From Paenibacillus foliorum (GTDB lineage: Bacteria > Bacillota > Bacilli > Paenibacillales > NBRC-103111), in the NCBI RefSeq assembly GCF_013141765.1, contig NZ_WHOD01000106.1:1-64000 (forward strand): DNA of 64,000 nucleotides. Direction: 5' to 3'. The notes below the pieces were generated by a model. It saw only the letters and a program-made list of their open reading frames with translations, did not search any database and was not told the origin of the DNA. This document shows, in pieces, positions 8,588-17,331 of this stretch. The position numbers and the translations under genes are program-made. Position 1 is the stretch's first letter; every line of letters begins with the position of its first letter.

Positions 8588-8898
8588 AACAAAAAAAGCC
8601 CTGTCCATCTTGGGACGAGAGCTTGTGCTCACGCGGTACCACCCAACTTCCCCCGCTTCCGTATAAGGAAGACAAGGCTCAGCAGTCATGTTGCGACTTT
8701 CCGTTAACGCCGGAACTGCGACGACCATTTATTCACCGTTTCCCATGCTATTGGGCAATTTCCACGGCAAGCTCACAGTCATATCCTCCAGGACCATCTT
8801 CCTCCATTTCAGTCAATCGGCTCTCAACACATCACCGACTCTCTGTATGACCTTCTGCGGAGTACTCATCCGTTCATAGGTAATCCAAATATAAGGTT
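8588..8898 (-). ncRNA. T-box leader of metG
   Basis: The roughly 340-nt metG leader contains the T-box core TGGGTGGTACCGCG (8645-8632 on the minus strand), preceded by a stem-I-like region (AGAGAGTCGGTGATG and flanks, about 8880-8770). It ends in a terminator hairpin (about 8622-8588) followed by a long T run. The core can pair with the hairpin's 5' arm to form the antiterminator. A candidate Met specifier codon ATG is at 8782-8780, but I have not folded the stem to confirm it. Uncharged tRNA-Met should promote readthrough into metG. Confidence 0.88.
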
Positions 8899-8904
8899 AA
8901 GCCA

Positions 8905-8934
8905 AATATAGCGGAATAGGCTAGCTCATGTCAA
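8905..8934 (-). promoter_or_regulatory. Sigma-A promoter of metG
   Basis: On the minus strand TTGACA (8934-8929) is followed after 18 nt by TATATT (8910-8905), just upstream of the T-box leader. This sets the leader 5' end near 8898. Confidence 0.7.
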
Positions 8935-9002
8935 GTTATTGACTTGATTCAAGCGATTTGACAGCTTGCGTAACCTGAAGCTTAAATGACCTGCTGCATG
9001 TG

Positions 9003-9233
9003 TTATTTCTTCTGCCCAGCTGCAGGAGGTACATGATCGATCCCTCCCGGGTGAAATGGATGGCATTTGCACACCCGCTTAATAGTAAGCCACGACCCCT
9101 TAGCAGGGCCATGCTGCTCCAGAGCATCCAACGCATATTGAGAGCAGGTCGGGTAAAAACGACAGGTCGGCGGTTTGAGCGGAGAAATAAATTTGCGGTA
9201 AAACATTACTATAGCTTGAAGCGCCCGTTTCAT
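9003..9233 (-). CDS. yidD: Membrane protein insertion efficiency factor YidD
   Basis: A 76-residue small basic protein that assists YidC-dependent membrane insertion. The family core is intact: YRKFISPLKPPTCRFYPTCS, with the C-x(5)-C pair, then QYALDALEQHGPAKGSWLTI and the CHPFHPGG segment. The start is the ATG at 9233 with GGAGG 9 nt upstream; the in-frame TTG at 9242 touches the ribosome binding site and is unlikely. It has no yidC or rnpA neighbour here. Confidence 0.92.
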   Translation of the reverse strand: MKRALQAIVMFYRKFISPLKPPTCRFYPTCSQYALDALEQHGPAKGSWLTIKRVCKCHPFHPGGIDHVPPAAGQKK

Positions 9234-9437
9234 AGAATACAACCTCCGAAAAGCGGCAGTCTGGCTGCATGGCCGAACCCTTGGTAAAAATCAAATATGA
9301 TTCCAGTGGTTCAGACCAGTATAACTCAAACTATTTTCTTCTACAAACCAACGATTTAATAGACGGCTAGCAGTAGAAATAGAACTAAAATAAAGGGCAA
9401 GCTCGCTCACCCCAATCCCAACACCTATAAATTCAGT

Positions 9438-10253
9438 CTAATCAAAATACACACTTTCCGCTAGACCTTCCCTCACCAGCTTAAGCATAGCTTCCTTACG
9501 ATCTGCAGGACAAGCGATGATGTAGGGCTCGGAGTTCATCCCAGTAAAAGGATTTCCTTTGAAATCAAGAATTAAACCGCCAGCCTCACGCACTAGCAGC
9601 AACCCGGAGTACAGATCATCCCCCTCCGAATTGTACAGCACAATTCCATCTAATTGCCCGCGCGCGAGCATACTCCACTGCATCGTAGGAGCCCACAAGC
9701 GCATCATCCGCTTCGTATGCTTTTCCACATGCGTTCTTAATTGGACCGCCCGAGAATCCTGCTGCACTTTGTGCCCTTGAATCCAACCTACTGTTAAACG
9801 CGCAGGCATAGCCCTAGGCTGTATACTCAGAGCTTGTTCATTGCAGGCAGCCCCTTGATTGTGCACAGCCGTATACATTTTATCAAGAATCGTATCGTAT
9901 ATAACTCCAAGGACAGGCTCCTGCTTATAAATAAGGGTAAGAGAGACGCCAAACAAAGGAAGTCCTACGGCAAAATTATTCGTTCCATCCAACGGATCAA
10001 CAAGCCATAACCAATCGCTCTCGACTCCTGACCAACCTGACTCTTCACTGCGGATTTGATGATCTGGAAATGCTGCCCCAAGACGCGATAAGATTTCACT
10101 CTCTGATTTGAGATCAGCCTCTGTCAACACATCACCGAACTCATCCTTCTCTTCCATCGTAAAGCCTTCATCAAAACAAACTCTCGCTGCTTGACCGGCA
10201 GCCTTTGCTGCCTCAACGGCCACTTTTAACGCTCTTTGTATGGTCACTTCCAT
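9438..10253 (-). CDS. Inositol monophosphatase family protein
   Basis: A 271-residue Mg-dependent phosphatase of the inositol monophosphatase/CysQ/FBPase superfamily. The metal-binding signatures are SEESGW (about 67-72) and DPLDGTNNF (about 86-94). The second signature, usually WDxAAG, is replaced by GDDLYSGLLLVREAGG (about 216-231), which keeps an acidic residue and the terminal AGG. Substrate could be inositol-1-phosphate, PAP or a sugar phosphate. Genes on either side give no pathway clue. Confidence 0.85.
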   Translation of the reverse strand: MEVTIQRALKVAVEAAKAAGQAARVCFDEGFTMEEKDEFGDVLTEADLKSESEILSRLGAAFPDHQIRSEESGWSGVESDWLWLVDPLDGTNNFAVGLPLFGVSLTLIYKQEPVLGVIYDTILDKMYTAVHNQGAACNEQALSIQPRAMPARLTVGWIQGHKVQQDSRAVQLRTHVEKHTKRMMRLWAPTMQWSMLARGQLDGIVLYNSEGDDLYSGLLLVREAGGLILDFKGNPFTGMNSEPYIIACPADRKEAMLKLVREGLAESVYFD

Positions 10254-10285
10254 ATCAGATATGTCCCCCGTTCATCTATATTCAT

Positions 10286-10306
10286 AAAAAAAGAAAGCAC
10301 CCTTTC
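10286..10306 (-). terminator. Possible murA terminator
   Basis: A short stem GAAAG/CTTTC with a 4-nt loop is followed on the minus strand by seven T residues, 38 bp after the murA stop. The stem is weak. Confidence 0.45.
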
Positions 10307-10343
10307 GTTCCGCAGGTTACTTCCTTAACAGAGTAAATGTTTT

Positions 10344-11633
10344 TTATTGAAATTGCGACATATTTTCAGCTTCCACATGAAGACTTTGTAAAGAGACATT
10401 AGCACCAAGGCTGCGGAACAGCTGGATGGCATTCTCGTATCCCCGTTCAATATGCTCAATACCCGTAATTCGTGTGACTCCTTCAGCGATAAGACCGGCC
10501 AGTAGAAGGCAAGTACCAGCACGAACATCCGTTGCATGGACCCAGTTACCTTTGAGCGGAGTTCCCCCTCTAATAAAGGCACTTTCCTTGCGCACTTCCA
10601 CATCAGCGCCCAATCGCTTCAGCTGCTGAATATGATTAAATCGTTTGGGGTATACCCGTTCTGTTACAATGCTCTTCCCTTGAGCCTGTAATAATAGAGC
10701 GGTGAAGGGCTGCTGTAAATCGGTAGCAAATCCCGGATACATACCGGTTCTAATACGGGTAGCACGCAGCTTGCCGGTCGAATGCGCCGTTATGCTCTGA
10801 TCCGTTATCTCAAGATCCATGCCAATCTCACGAAGCTTGGCCAAACAAGAGCCCATATGCTCGGGAATGACATTATTTACAGTGATACTGCCACCCTTCA
10901 TACCAGCTGCCATCAGAAATGCCCCTGCAATCAAACGGTCAGGAATTACGGTATAGGTACCTCCACCAAGAAATGGAACGCCATCGATACGAATGTGATC
11001 GGTTCCTGCACCAACAATTTTGGCACCAAGCTGATTTAAGAAATTAGCTGTATCAACTACTTCAGGATCCATAGCTGCATTGTATAATCTTGTGCGGCCT
11101 TCAGCCCTTACGGCTGCTAGCATCGCATTGATGGTTGCTCCAGATGTAATCATGTCAAAGTAAATGTCAGCGCCGCGCAGTTGCTTGGCTTCTACGATGT
11201 AATAATCGTTAAAGAACGTAACCTCCGCTCCAAGCAAACGAAGTGCTTTGATGTGCTGATCAATCGGCCTCGAAACGAAATCATCCCCTCCAGGGAATCC
11301 CACCGTAACCTTACCGAATTTAGCCAGAAGGGCCCCAACAAAATAGTAGGATGCCCGATAGGCAGAAGCTTTGCCTGGATCAATAACAGCACTGTGTATG
11401 TAACGTGGATCGAGCAGCATTTCACCAGTCGGCATACGGTCTATCTGCAAGCCGATATCTTTGCCGATTTGACGGATGACACGAAAATCATAAATATCAG
11501 GAATACCCTCCAGGGTAACCGTAGCATCTGCTAAACATGATGCGGCAAGCAAGGCTAACGAGCTGTTTTTAGAGCCTTGTATGGAAACGGTGCCGTGAAG
11601 CGGACCGCTGCCTTGTACTTGTATGTAATCCAC
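10344..11633 (-). CDS. murA: MurA-type UDP-GlcNAc enolpyruvyl transferase with Asp at the Cys115 site
   Basis: A 429-residue enzyme of the first committed step of peptidoglycan precursor synthesis (transfer of enolpyruvate from PEP to UDP-GlcNAc). The substrate-binding pair Lys22-Asn23 (GSKNSSL), the Asp in PGFATDLQ and the Arg in IERGYENA are present. In the active-site loop the usual PGGCxIGxRP reads FPGGDDFVSRP, so residue 117, aligned with E. coli Cys115, is Asp. That Cys is the residue alkylated by fosfomycin. The start is GTG with a weak CAGGT site. It lies 34 bp behind the FHA regulator and is probably co-transcribed. It may be a second MurA paralogue. Confidence 0.88.
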   Translation of the reverse strand: MDYIQVQGSGPLHGTVSIQGSKNSSLALLAASCLADATVTLEGIPDIYDFRVIRQIGKDIGLQIDRMPTGEMLLDPRYIHSAVIDPGKASAYRASYYFVGALLAKFGKVTVGFPGGDDFVSRPIDQHIKALRLLGAEVTFFNDYYIVEAKQLRGADIYFDMITSGATINAMLAAVRAEGRTRLYNAAMDPEVVDTANFLNQLGAKIVGAGTDHIRIDGVPFLGGGTYTVIPDRLIAGAFLMAAGMKGGSITVNNVIPEHMGSCLAKLREIGMDLEITDQSITAHSTGKLRATRIRTGMYPGFATDLQQPFTALLLQAQGKSIVTERVYPKRFNHIQQLKRLGADVEVRKESAFIRGGTPLKGNWVHATDVRAGTCLLLAGLIAEGVTRITGIEHIERGYENAIQLFRSLGANVSLQSLHVEAENMSQFQ

Positions 11634-11667
11634 GATCGTACCTGCTTTCCTATGGGTTTGGGTTCAT

Positions 11668-12408
11668 TCATTCTTTTTCCAAAACATAGCCGCTGCCTCG
11701 GACAGCGCTGATCGTAAAGGTATCTTTTCCGTATTTTTTGCGAATTCGATAAATTAATGCATTGAGCTCATCCATACTTACATCCGGGATGCCGTCATCA
11801 CCAGTTGATCGCTCCTGCCAGACTGTCTTCTTGATCATATCAAAAGATACAAGCTGATTCGCATGATCGTTCAAAACCTTAATGAACCCATATTCTTTCT
11901 CTGACATTACAATCCGTTGACCGTCTACATAGCATTCATGCTTCTCCCAATTGATTGAAAATCCGGATTCTTGGTAATCCCCCTGCCGTGTATAGCTGAC
12001 TGGTTCGAATTCCAAGGTCTGATCTGCAAACAAATAAGAAAAATGAATAACTACCATTCCTTTGGCAAGCTTTATGATATCAAACGAATGTAAAATATGT
12101 GGGGTATAGGGCTCAATCCTGTTTCCGTTAATCTCAGTTCCATGTCTGCTGCCCAAATCATATAAAACCGCTTGCTCATATTCCCTCTTGATCATGAAAT
12201 GCTTGCGGGAGATGAAGGCGTTAGAGAAAGCCAAATCTGGAATATCATCGTTCGTCATTCGTCCGACAAACAATTCCTTCGCCGACAAATTCACACAGGT
12301 GCCTGAACGATGAGGTTCTCCTCTAATCACGTAGAGGCTTGCATATGTCTCCAGCCGGGTACTATCCAATTCCATTGATGTGAGTCCCACCTTCATGAAT
12401 ACATTCAT
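11668..12408 (-). CDS. FHA-domain / OmpR-type winged-helix regulator
   Basis: A 246-residue two-domain protein. An FHA domain (about 28-118; LFVGRMTNDDIPD, ISRKHFMIKRE, DLGSRHGTEINGNRI) binds phosphothreonine peptides. A C-terminal OmpR/PhoB-type winged helix follows (about 150-245; MSEKEYGFIKVL, MDELNALIYRIRKKYG, RGSGYVLEKE). The product would be a transcription factor controlled by Ser/Thr kinase signalling and not by an aspartyl receiver. The kinase is not in this window. The true start may be the internal ATG at 12375. It lies immediately upstream of murA on the same strand, suggesting a link to wall synthesis. Confidence 0.85.
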   Translation of the reverse strand: MNVFMKVGLTSMELDSTRLETYASLYVIRGEPHRSGTCVNLSAKELFVGRMTNDDIPDLAFSNAFISRKHFMIKREYEQAVLYDLGSRHGTEINGNRIEPYTPHILHSFDIIKLAKGMVVIHFSYLFADQTLEFEPVSYTRQGDYQESGFSINWEKHECYVDGQRIVMSEKEYGFIKVLNDHANQLVSFDMIKKTVWQERSTGDDGIPDVSMDELNALIYRIRKKYGKDTFTISAVRGSGYVLEKE

Positions 12409-12596
12409 ATTACATCAGCTATCCATAGATTACTGTGTGATATGACACATTCTATTGTATCATAAAAGGATTAACACGATAAATGCGCGCTCACTGACGT
12501 GTGACTCACATTTCGATGACAGATGAGCTTACTATGAGGAATAACGGACTGAAAAAATAATTCCAATCCATTTCATTTGAATAACTATAGATTATA

Positions 12597-13076
12597 TTAC
12601 AATTTACCTTCAACGATCGTCCATTCAACTCTATCGTCTGGAGAAAACCATTCAACACGAGCATTTAGAAAGCTATTTTCATTAAGCATATGATTAAGGA
12701 AATCTTTATGATAGCCTGGAACCATTTCATTTCTATCAATTCCCTCTAGTTCTACCCAATGTGATGATTGCTTATCCGGTTCATTAGAGAATAGCACTCC
12801 ATCCACCTTATGCGCCAAGAAAAAAAAGCAGACAGAGTGGTAATCTTTCCTTAGGAAAGTTACAGTTCCTTTCAATTCGAGCTCGGAAACAATCAGTCCG
12901 GTTTCTTCCTCTACTTCTCTTATGCAAGCCTCCTCAAGCTTTTCTGAGAATTCTACATGGCCACCTGGCGGGATGTACTTTTGAAAGGTTTTGTATGCTG
13001 GATTCAGCTTTTTAATCATGGCAATCTTATTATCTTTTATTGCGAGACAAGAAACTTGAACACGTATTATCAACAC
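12597..13076 (-). CDS. Nudix hydrolase
   Basis: A 159-residue Nudix protein. The box GHVEFSEKLEEACIREVEEE plus TGL (about 39-61) matches GX5EX7REUXEEXGU exactly. Members cleave nucleoside diphosphates linked to another moiety, often oxidised dNTPs or capped metabolites; substrate here is unknown. The start is GTG at 13076 after GGGGCGAACTT. The C-terminal extension (about 130-159, FLNARVEWFSPDDRVEW) is not part of the catalytic fold. Confidence 0.85.
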   Translation of the reverse strand: MLIIRVQVSCLAIKDNKIAMIKKLNPAYKTFQKYIPPGGHVEFSEKLEEACIREVEEETGLIVSELELKGTVTFLRKDYHSVCFFFLAHKVDGVLFSNEPDKQSSHWVELEGIDRNEMVPGYHKDFLNHMLNENSFLNARVEWFSPDDRVEWTIVEGKL

Positions 13077-13132
13077 AAGTTCGCCCCTTTTAAGAATTTT
13101 GTTTTATTGATAGTTTAAGAACATTCATTCGT

Positions 13133-13597
13133 TTAAAACTTCGGATAGTTAGCTATAATTTCTGCTTTCTCAATTCTCCCAATTTTACGATAGGCATCTG
13201 CCTCATAATCCAAGGATAAGACTGGCAGCCGCATATCATTTACATGAATAAATCGCTTAATATTATTGAGGTGAGGTGTTCTTTCCCACTGTCCATCCAC
13301 TAATTTCTCTATATCACCTATAATCTCTACATCCATTCCATCAACGAAGAGCTTCCCAAAATGAGAGCGAATGAATCCATTCGATGAATAAGAAACGGGT
13401 TTGATTACATTTTCCATAAAAATAAGTTCAATTTCATACGCACCTTTTTCGTCAGTCTGAATATCAATATCCTTTGGATCAAAGGGTAAGCCCTGCAATG
13501 CAAAACTAGTACTACCCGTCAGAGCCTAATTAATATCTTCTTTTGAAAGACTTGCATATATATTTTTAAGTACCGATAAATGGCTGGCTGCAATCAT
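13133..13597 (-). pseudogene. Nucleotidyltransferase-like gene with an in-frame TAG
   Basis: From the ATG at 13597 the frame reads MIAASHLSVLKNIYASLSKE and on to Asp-Ile-Asn, then a TAG (13528-13526), then ALTGSTSFALQGLPFDPKDI and a further 110 codons to the stop at 13133. The segment around the stop has the look of an antitoxin/MNT-like nucleotidyltransferase (W-A-L-T-G-S-T-S-F-A-L-x-G). In relatives a Trp or Tyr precedes ALTGS, so TAG most simply replaces TGG by one base. The rest of the frame is intact, so decay is recent, or the stop is read through. A TTG at 13498 could start a truncated product lacking the nucleotide-binding loop, which is unlikely to be active. Confidence 0.75.
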
Positions 13598-14076
13598 TTT
13601 ATACACCGCCTATATCTAGGCTAACACTGGATTATATTGTAACATAAATAGGATTCAAAGAGCCCGATATGACGAACGATAAGAAAAGCTCCTTGCAGCG
13701 AAGGAAACTTTCCAATGGGAAGCTTACCTTATTTAACCCTTTTATAGAGCCATCTGCCTACAAAGAAACCACTCCATTTCCTCTCGCGGAACGTGATTCC
13801 GCTATTGGTCACTCTACCTCTTAAAAACATCATTTCACGGAACTACGATGCTTTATTTCATCTCCGACCTGCCGAAATGACTACATTTCATCCAAATAGA
13901 GGATCGTATTTCCGTTTCACTTGAATGAACACGTGTGCACTTCAAAATAGCGCACCTCAGTTCCTCAACCTACCAATTGATTGATACGACGTGACGTGAA
14001 GCGCTTTTGGTTACAGCCTAATTTATTAATAAGATGAAGTAAGCCAACCCCAGAACAATTAAATCCTGACAATACT
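13598..14076. other. Gene-free stretch with a dispersed repeat
   Basis: About 480 bp with no credible coding frame. The middle (about 13780-13950) holds the dispersed repeat listed separately; the flanks hold nothing I can identify. Confidence 0.6.
13780..13950 (+). repeat. Dispersed intergenic repeat, copy 1
   Basis: Contains GCGGAAC...TTCCGCTATT (from 13786) and CGGAACTACGATGCTTTATT plus TCATCT (13838-13863). The latter matches, in reverse complement, 39769-39795, with GATGCTTTATTTCA identical. Further TTTCATCC and TTTCCGTTTCA motifs follow. See copy 2 at 39.7-39.9 kb. Confidence 0.65.
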
Positions 14077-14116
14077 AAAAAGAGCCTCCGGTTCTAATGA
14101 ACCAAAGACTCTCCTT
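14077..14116 (-). terminator. Terminator of the polysaccharide-use operon
   Basis: On the minus strand GGAGAGTCTTTGGTTC-atta-GAACC...GGCTCTTTTTAG forms a stem (AGAGT/GGCTCT outer, GGTTC/GAACC inner) followed by five T residues, 53 bp past the GH88 stop. Confidence 0.7.
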
Positions 14117-14168
14117 AAACAATCCGCCTACTAAAATGTAAGAAATGGATATATCAAAGTTCGCTTCT

Positions 14169-15299
14169 CTACCAAAACAGCTCTGTTTGGCCTTTCAACC
14201 GACTCAAGCCTTCTACAAAGAAATAATCACCATAAATAAGAGGTACATCCACGTTTTTGCCTTCTGGGTAATGGCTCGTACCGTGGAGAATCAAACCTTC
14301 CTCCTCCTGATCATTCCATGCACCATAATTTTCATACAAGGAACGCAGAATGGCTTCGCCCGCGTTACGATAGCTAGCTGCTTCCACCGAATCGACTTGA
14401 TCGGCAATCAACAGCAGACCGCATGCAGCGCAGGCTCCTGCTGATGTATCCCGATACGGAGTGATGTCTGATGGGAGACGGAAATCCCATAATGGCACAT
14501 GATCCTCAGAAAGCTGCGCGATGAAGAAATGAGCCACTCGCTTAGCTGCCTGTAAATATCTCTCGTCCCGTGTATATTGATAGCTCAAAGCCATTCCATA
14601 GATCGCCCAGGCAGCGCCGCGGGACCAAGCAGATTCTGGAGCAAAACCTTGGCCTCCCAATGCTTCTATTCTCTCACCGGTATGCGCATCGAATCGCACG
14701 ATATGATAGACCGATCCATCAGCTCGAATAAAGTGATTAAGCACCGTATCCGCGTGTTCCATAGCCAGGTGCTTATAGCGCGGGTCCCCTGTTTGTTCCG
14801 ATGCCCAATACAGCAAGGGCAGGTTCATGAGGCAATCGATTATAGCAATGCCAGAATTGTCCTCTCCTTCACTCCATGGGTTCCACGCACGAATGAAGCT
14901 GCCCTTCACATTAAAGCGCGCTGCCAATAAATTGGCCGCTAGCAGCCCGCGGCGCTTAGCATTCTCAGCCTGAAGCAGCTTGTACCGCGCTACACTCGTC
15001 AAAGTCCACATAAAGCCAATATCATGATCCAGCTTATAATAATTAGTAATCACTTCATCCAGCATTATTTCGCATTGCTCTGCAATCGATTTAAATTGCT
15101 CATTCTTAGTCTCTCTGTATAAAAGCCACAGCAGACCCGGCCAGAAGCCGGCTGTCCACCAATAAGACGGTTCCAACACATAGGAACCCTTCACACTGGC
15201 ATGCGGGAATTGAGCCCCGATTCTCTGGCTGGTCCTGCTTACTTTATCTACCGTCTGCTGCCATGCTTCTTCTACCCATTGTACCTCTTTAACACTCAT
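14169..15299 (-). CDS. GH88-type unsaturated glucuronyl hydrolase
   Basis: A 376-residue cytoplasmic (alpha/alpha)6-barrel protein without a signal peptide. GH88 enzymes remove the unsaturated uronic acid left at the non-reducing end by polysaccharide lyases. Recognisable segments are EPSYWWTAGFWPGLLWLLY (about 43-61), DHDIGFMWTLTS (about 91-102), AWSRGAAWAIYGMALSYQY, DTSAGACAACGLL and LIYGDYFFVEGL. The Asp of HDIGF and the Asp of DTSA are at the usual catalytic sites. AAGGAG precedes the ATG by 11 nt. Next to a heparinase-II/III-like gene, it fits a pathway for imported uronic-acid oligosaccharides. Confidence 0.88.
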   Translation of the reverse strand: MSVKEVQWVEEAWQQTVDKVSRTSQRIGAQFPHASVKGSYVLEPSYWWTAGFWPGLLWLLYRETKNEQFKSIAEQCEIMLDEVITNYYKLDHDIGFMWTLTSVARYKLLQAENAKRRGLLAANLLAARFNVKGSFIRAWNPWSEGEDNSGIAIIDCLMNLPLLYWASEQTGDPRYKHLAMEHADTVLNHFIRADGSVYHIVRFDAHTGERIEALGGQGFAPESAWSRGAAWAIYGMALSYQYTRDERYLQAAKRVAHFFIAQLSEDHVPLWDFRLPSDITPYRDTSAGACAACGLLLIADQVDSVEAASYRNAGEAILRSLYENYGAWNDQEEEGLILHGTSHYPEGKNVDVPLIYGDYFFVEGLSRLKGQTELFW

Positions 15300-15388
15300 C
15301 CTATATTCATCTCCTTAGAGTTTCGCAGAACGCTTTCTTCGTAAGCATTGACTCAAAATTCCCCATGAAAACTCGCTTTATTAGCCTC

Positions 15389-17248
15389 TCACTCAAAGTG
15401 AAAGCTTAATTGTACCTTGCACTTCTTATCCAGCTGAAGCAGTTTAAAATCTATAGTGAACACTTCTTTCACCACTCCAAAATGATCTGCAAACTCAAGC
15501 TTCTGAACATGCGGCTGTAGTAAATGGTGGTCGTAGCCAATCGTCAGACTTTGCTTCTTGCCAGGAATAACTAAGGAATCGCCCGATAAATCCGGCTCAA
15601 GGCAGGTTACGAACCGTTCCACTATGACCTCAGGCACCTCACTGAATTGATAAGAATCCTCAAGCAGAAGAACCGGCTGCTCCTTCTTGAGCCATGTAAA
15701 GCTTCGTTCCAGGTTCAGCAGGCTTTCATCCTCATATGCCGCAGTAAGATTAAGCTGCAACCGCTCTTGATCCTTCTCAAGGGCTACATTCAGCACTTGT
15801 GCACGATGTGCAGCACCTTCCTTCTGCAAATGACCGTTGATTATCGGCACCGAGTGGCCTTGAGATCCATTGCATAGATAAGAGTAACGCTCCGGTCCGA
15901 AATAGCTTTTCGTATACATGCCGGAGCCCAGGTCTGCGAGGAAGGTTTCCCCTTGCGAATGCACAATAAAATGCCCGACATCGTTATGATTATGGGGCTC
16001 ATTATTATGTCCACCCTTGGCCGCAAAGCAGAAGACACCTTCGTCATTCACATATCTCGAAATCAGCCACTCCGCATCATTCAAGTAATAGGTTGCTTGC
16101 TCCCAAGGCTCTCCCAGACTCGCTTTATCCGGCTGGAACCACAGCACATTGCGCAGCGCGGTTGCCCATCGGTTGCAATGATCCTCGGTATAACCCGTCC
16201 GCAAAGCAAAATCCGGGATAACCACATCCGGGTAAATCCGATTTAAATAATGAGTTAAGCCCATATGAATACGGGATTCCGGCAACGAATCGGAGAAATT
16301 AACGACTGAGGTGCCGGTCATGAAACATTTTTGTTGAAACAAGGCAATCCGATGTATCTTCTCATTAGAAAATAAATTAAGGCATCCTGCGGTTCTTTTT
16401 TTAAGTAAATCTGCAAAAAACACAAAAAATCCGAAGCCATAATACCAGTAGCCATAACCTTCAGTAGTGGCACCATCTTCCTCGAAGCCTTCCAAATAAC
16501 AATCTAAAGTACCGAGCACACGCTCCAATAATAATGCTAAATCGTCCTCATCCTTCATCAAATGGAGAGCCGCTGAGCCGATTGAGCCTGCACAAACTGC
16601 TGACCAGTTATGGGTCGCGGTTTCCCATGAGAATGGACCTTGATGAAGATAAGGCCAGAAAATGCGGCGGTATACCTCATGTTTGATTCGGTTGCGAAGC
16701 AAGAGAGGCAATCTATTCTCCGTTAACCGCAGCACCTCACTCAGGGCAAACCCCGTTTCAGCAGCAAATAAATCGATGACAGAGGCATTTCCTTGCAGAT
16801 CCGCTGAGTAATCGTGCAAGGAATACTCTGCATCCTGTGTTGTTTCCTTTGTTGTACCCATATGTGCAGGCAAACACCAAGAATATTCATTACATACCGA
16901 CCAGATTGTTTCTTGCAGCGCATCTAGATAGTCTTTACTTTCAGGATCAAGCAAAGACATGAGGGTAAACGTGTTCAGCCTCTTTCTCATAACAAAATAC
17001 ACATTCTCGTATTCAAGACGCGATCCATTTTCCCCAAAAATCCGGAATAGAGCGAAGGATAAATCTGGCGCAGGCTGCTCAAGCAGTTGTTGGGCCTCCG
17101 CGCGGATTTCATCGATCATTGGGCGGTAGGCTTCAGCCTGGCTCAGCTCCCTCCACCATGCATCCTGCTTACTTAGGTCGAATAAGAGAGATGAATGTTC
17201 ATCTGAATACTTGCTTAACAGCTGCTTAATCTGATTTTTATTCATCAT
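15389..17248 (-). CDS. Heparinase II/III-like polysaccharide lyase
   Basis: A 619-residue protein of the heparinase II/III superfamily: an N-terminal alpha-helical toroid domain (about 20-350) and a C-terminal beta-sandwich domain (about 370-615). The segment GGHNNEPHNHNDVGHFIVHS (about 415-435) carries the conserved His/Asn cluster of the family, followed by FLADLGSGMYTKSYFG. No signal peptide is seen, so it probably acts inside the cell on imported oligomers and feeds the GH88 enzyme. GGAGG lies 5 nt before the ATG at 17248 and 8 nt before the next codon, also ATG, so either could be used. The exact substrate cannot be assigned. Confidence 0.83.
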   Translation of the reverse strand: MMNKNQIKQLLSKYSDEHSSLLFDLSKQDAWWRELSQAEAYRPMIDEIRAEAQQLLEQPAPDLSFALFRIFGENGSRLEYENVYFVMRKRLNTFTLMSLLDPESKDYLDALQETIWSVCNEYSWCLPAHMGTTKETTQDAEYSLHDYSADLQGNASVIDLFAAETGFALSEVLRLTENRLPLLLRNRIKHEVYRRIFWPYLHQGPFSWETATHNWSAVCAGSIGSAALHLMKDEDDLALLLERVLGTLDCYLEGFEEDGATTEGYGYWYYGFGFFVFFADLLKKRTAGCLNLFSNEKIHRIALFQQKCFMTGTSVVNFSDSLPESRIHMGLTHYLNRIYPDVVIPDFALRTGYTEDHCNRWATALRNVLWFQPDKASLGEPWEQATYYLNDAEWLISRYVNDEGVFCFAAKGGHNNEPHNHNDVGHFIVHSQGETFLADLGSGMYTKSYFGPERYSYLCNGSQGHSVPIINGHLQKEGAAHRAQVLNVALEKDQERLQLNLTAAYEDESLLNLERSFTWLKKEQPVLLLEDSYQFSEVPEVIVERFVTCLEPDLSGDSLVIPGKKQSLTIGYDHHLLQPHVQKLEFADHFGVVKEVFTIDFKLLQLDKKCKVQLSFHFE

Positions 17249-17331
17249 TAGTTCCTCCATAGTACACGAGTGTGATCTTAACTCCATACTATCGCTTATA
17301 ACCTTAATAAAATAGAACTTTTTTTACTTAT

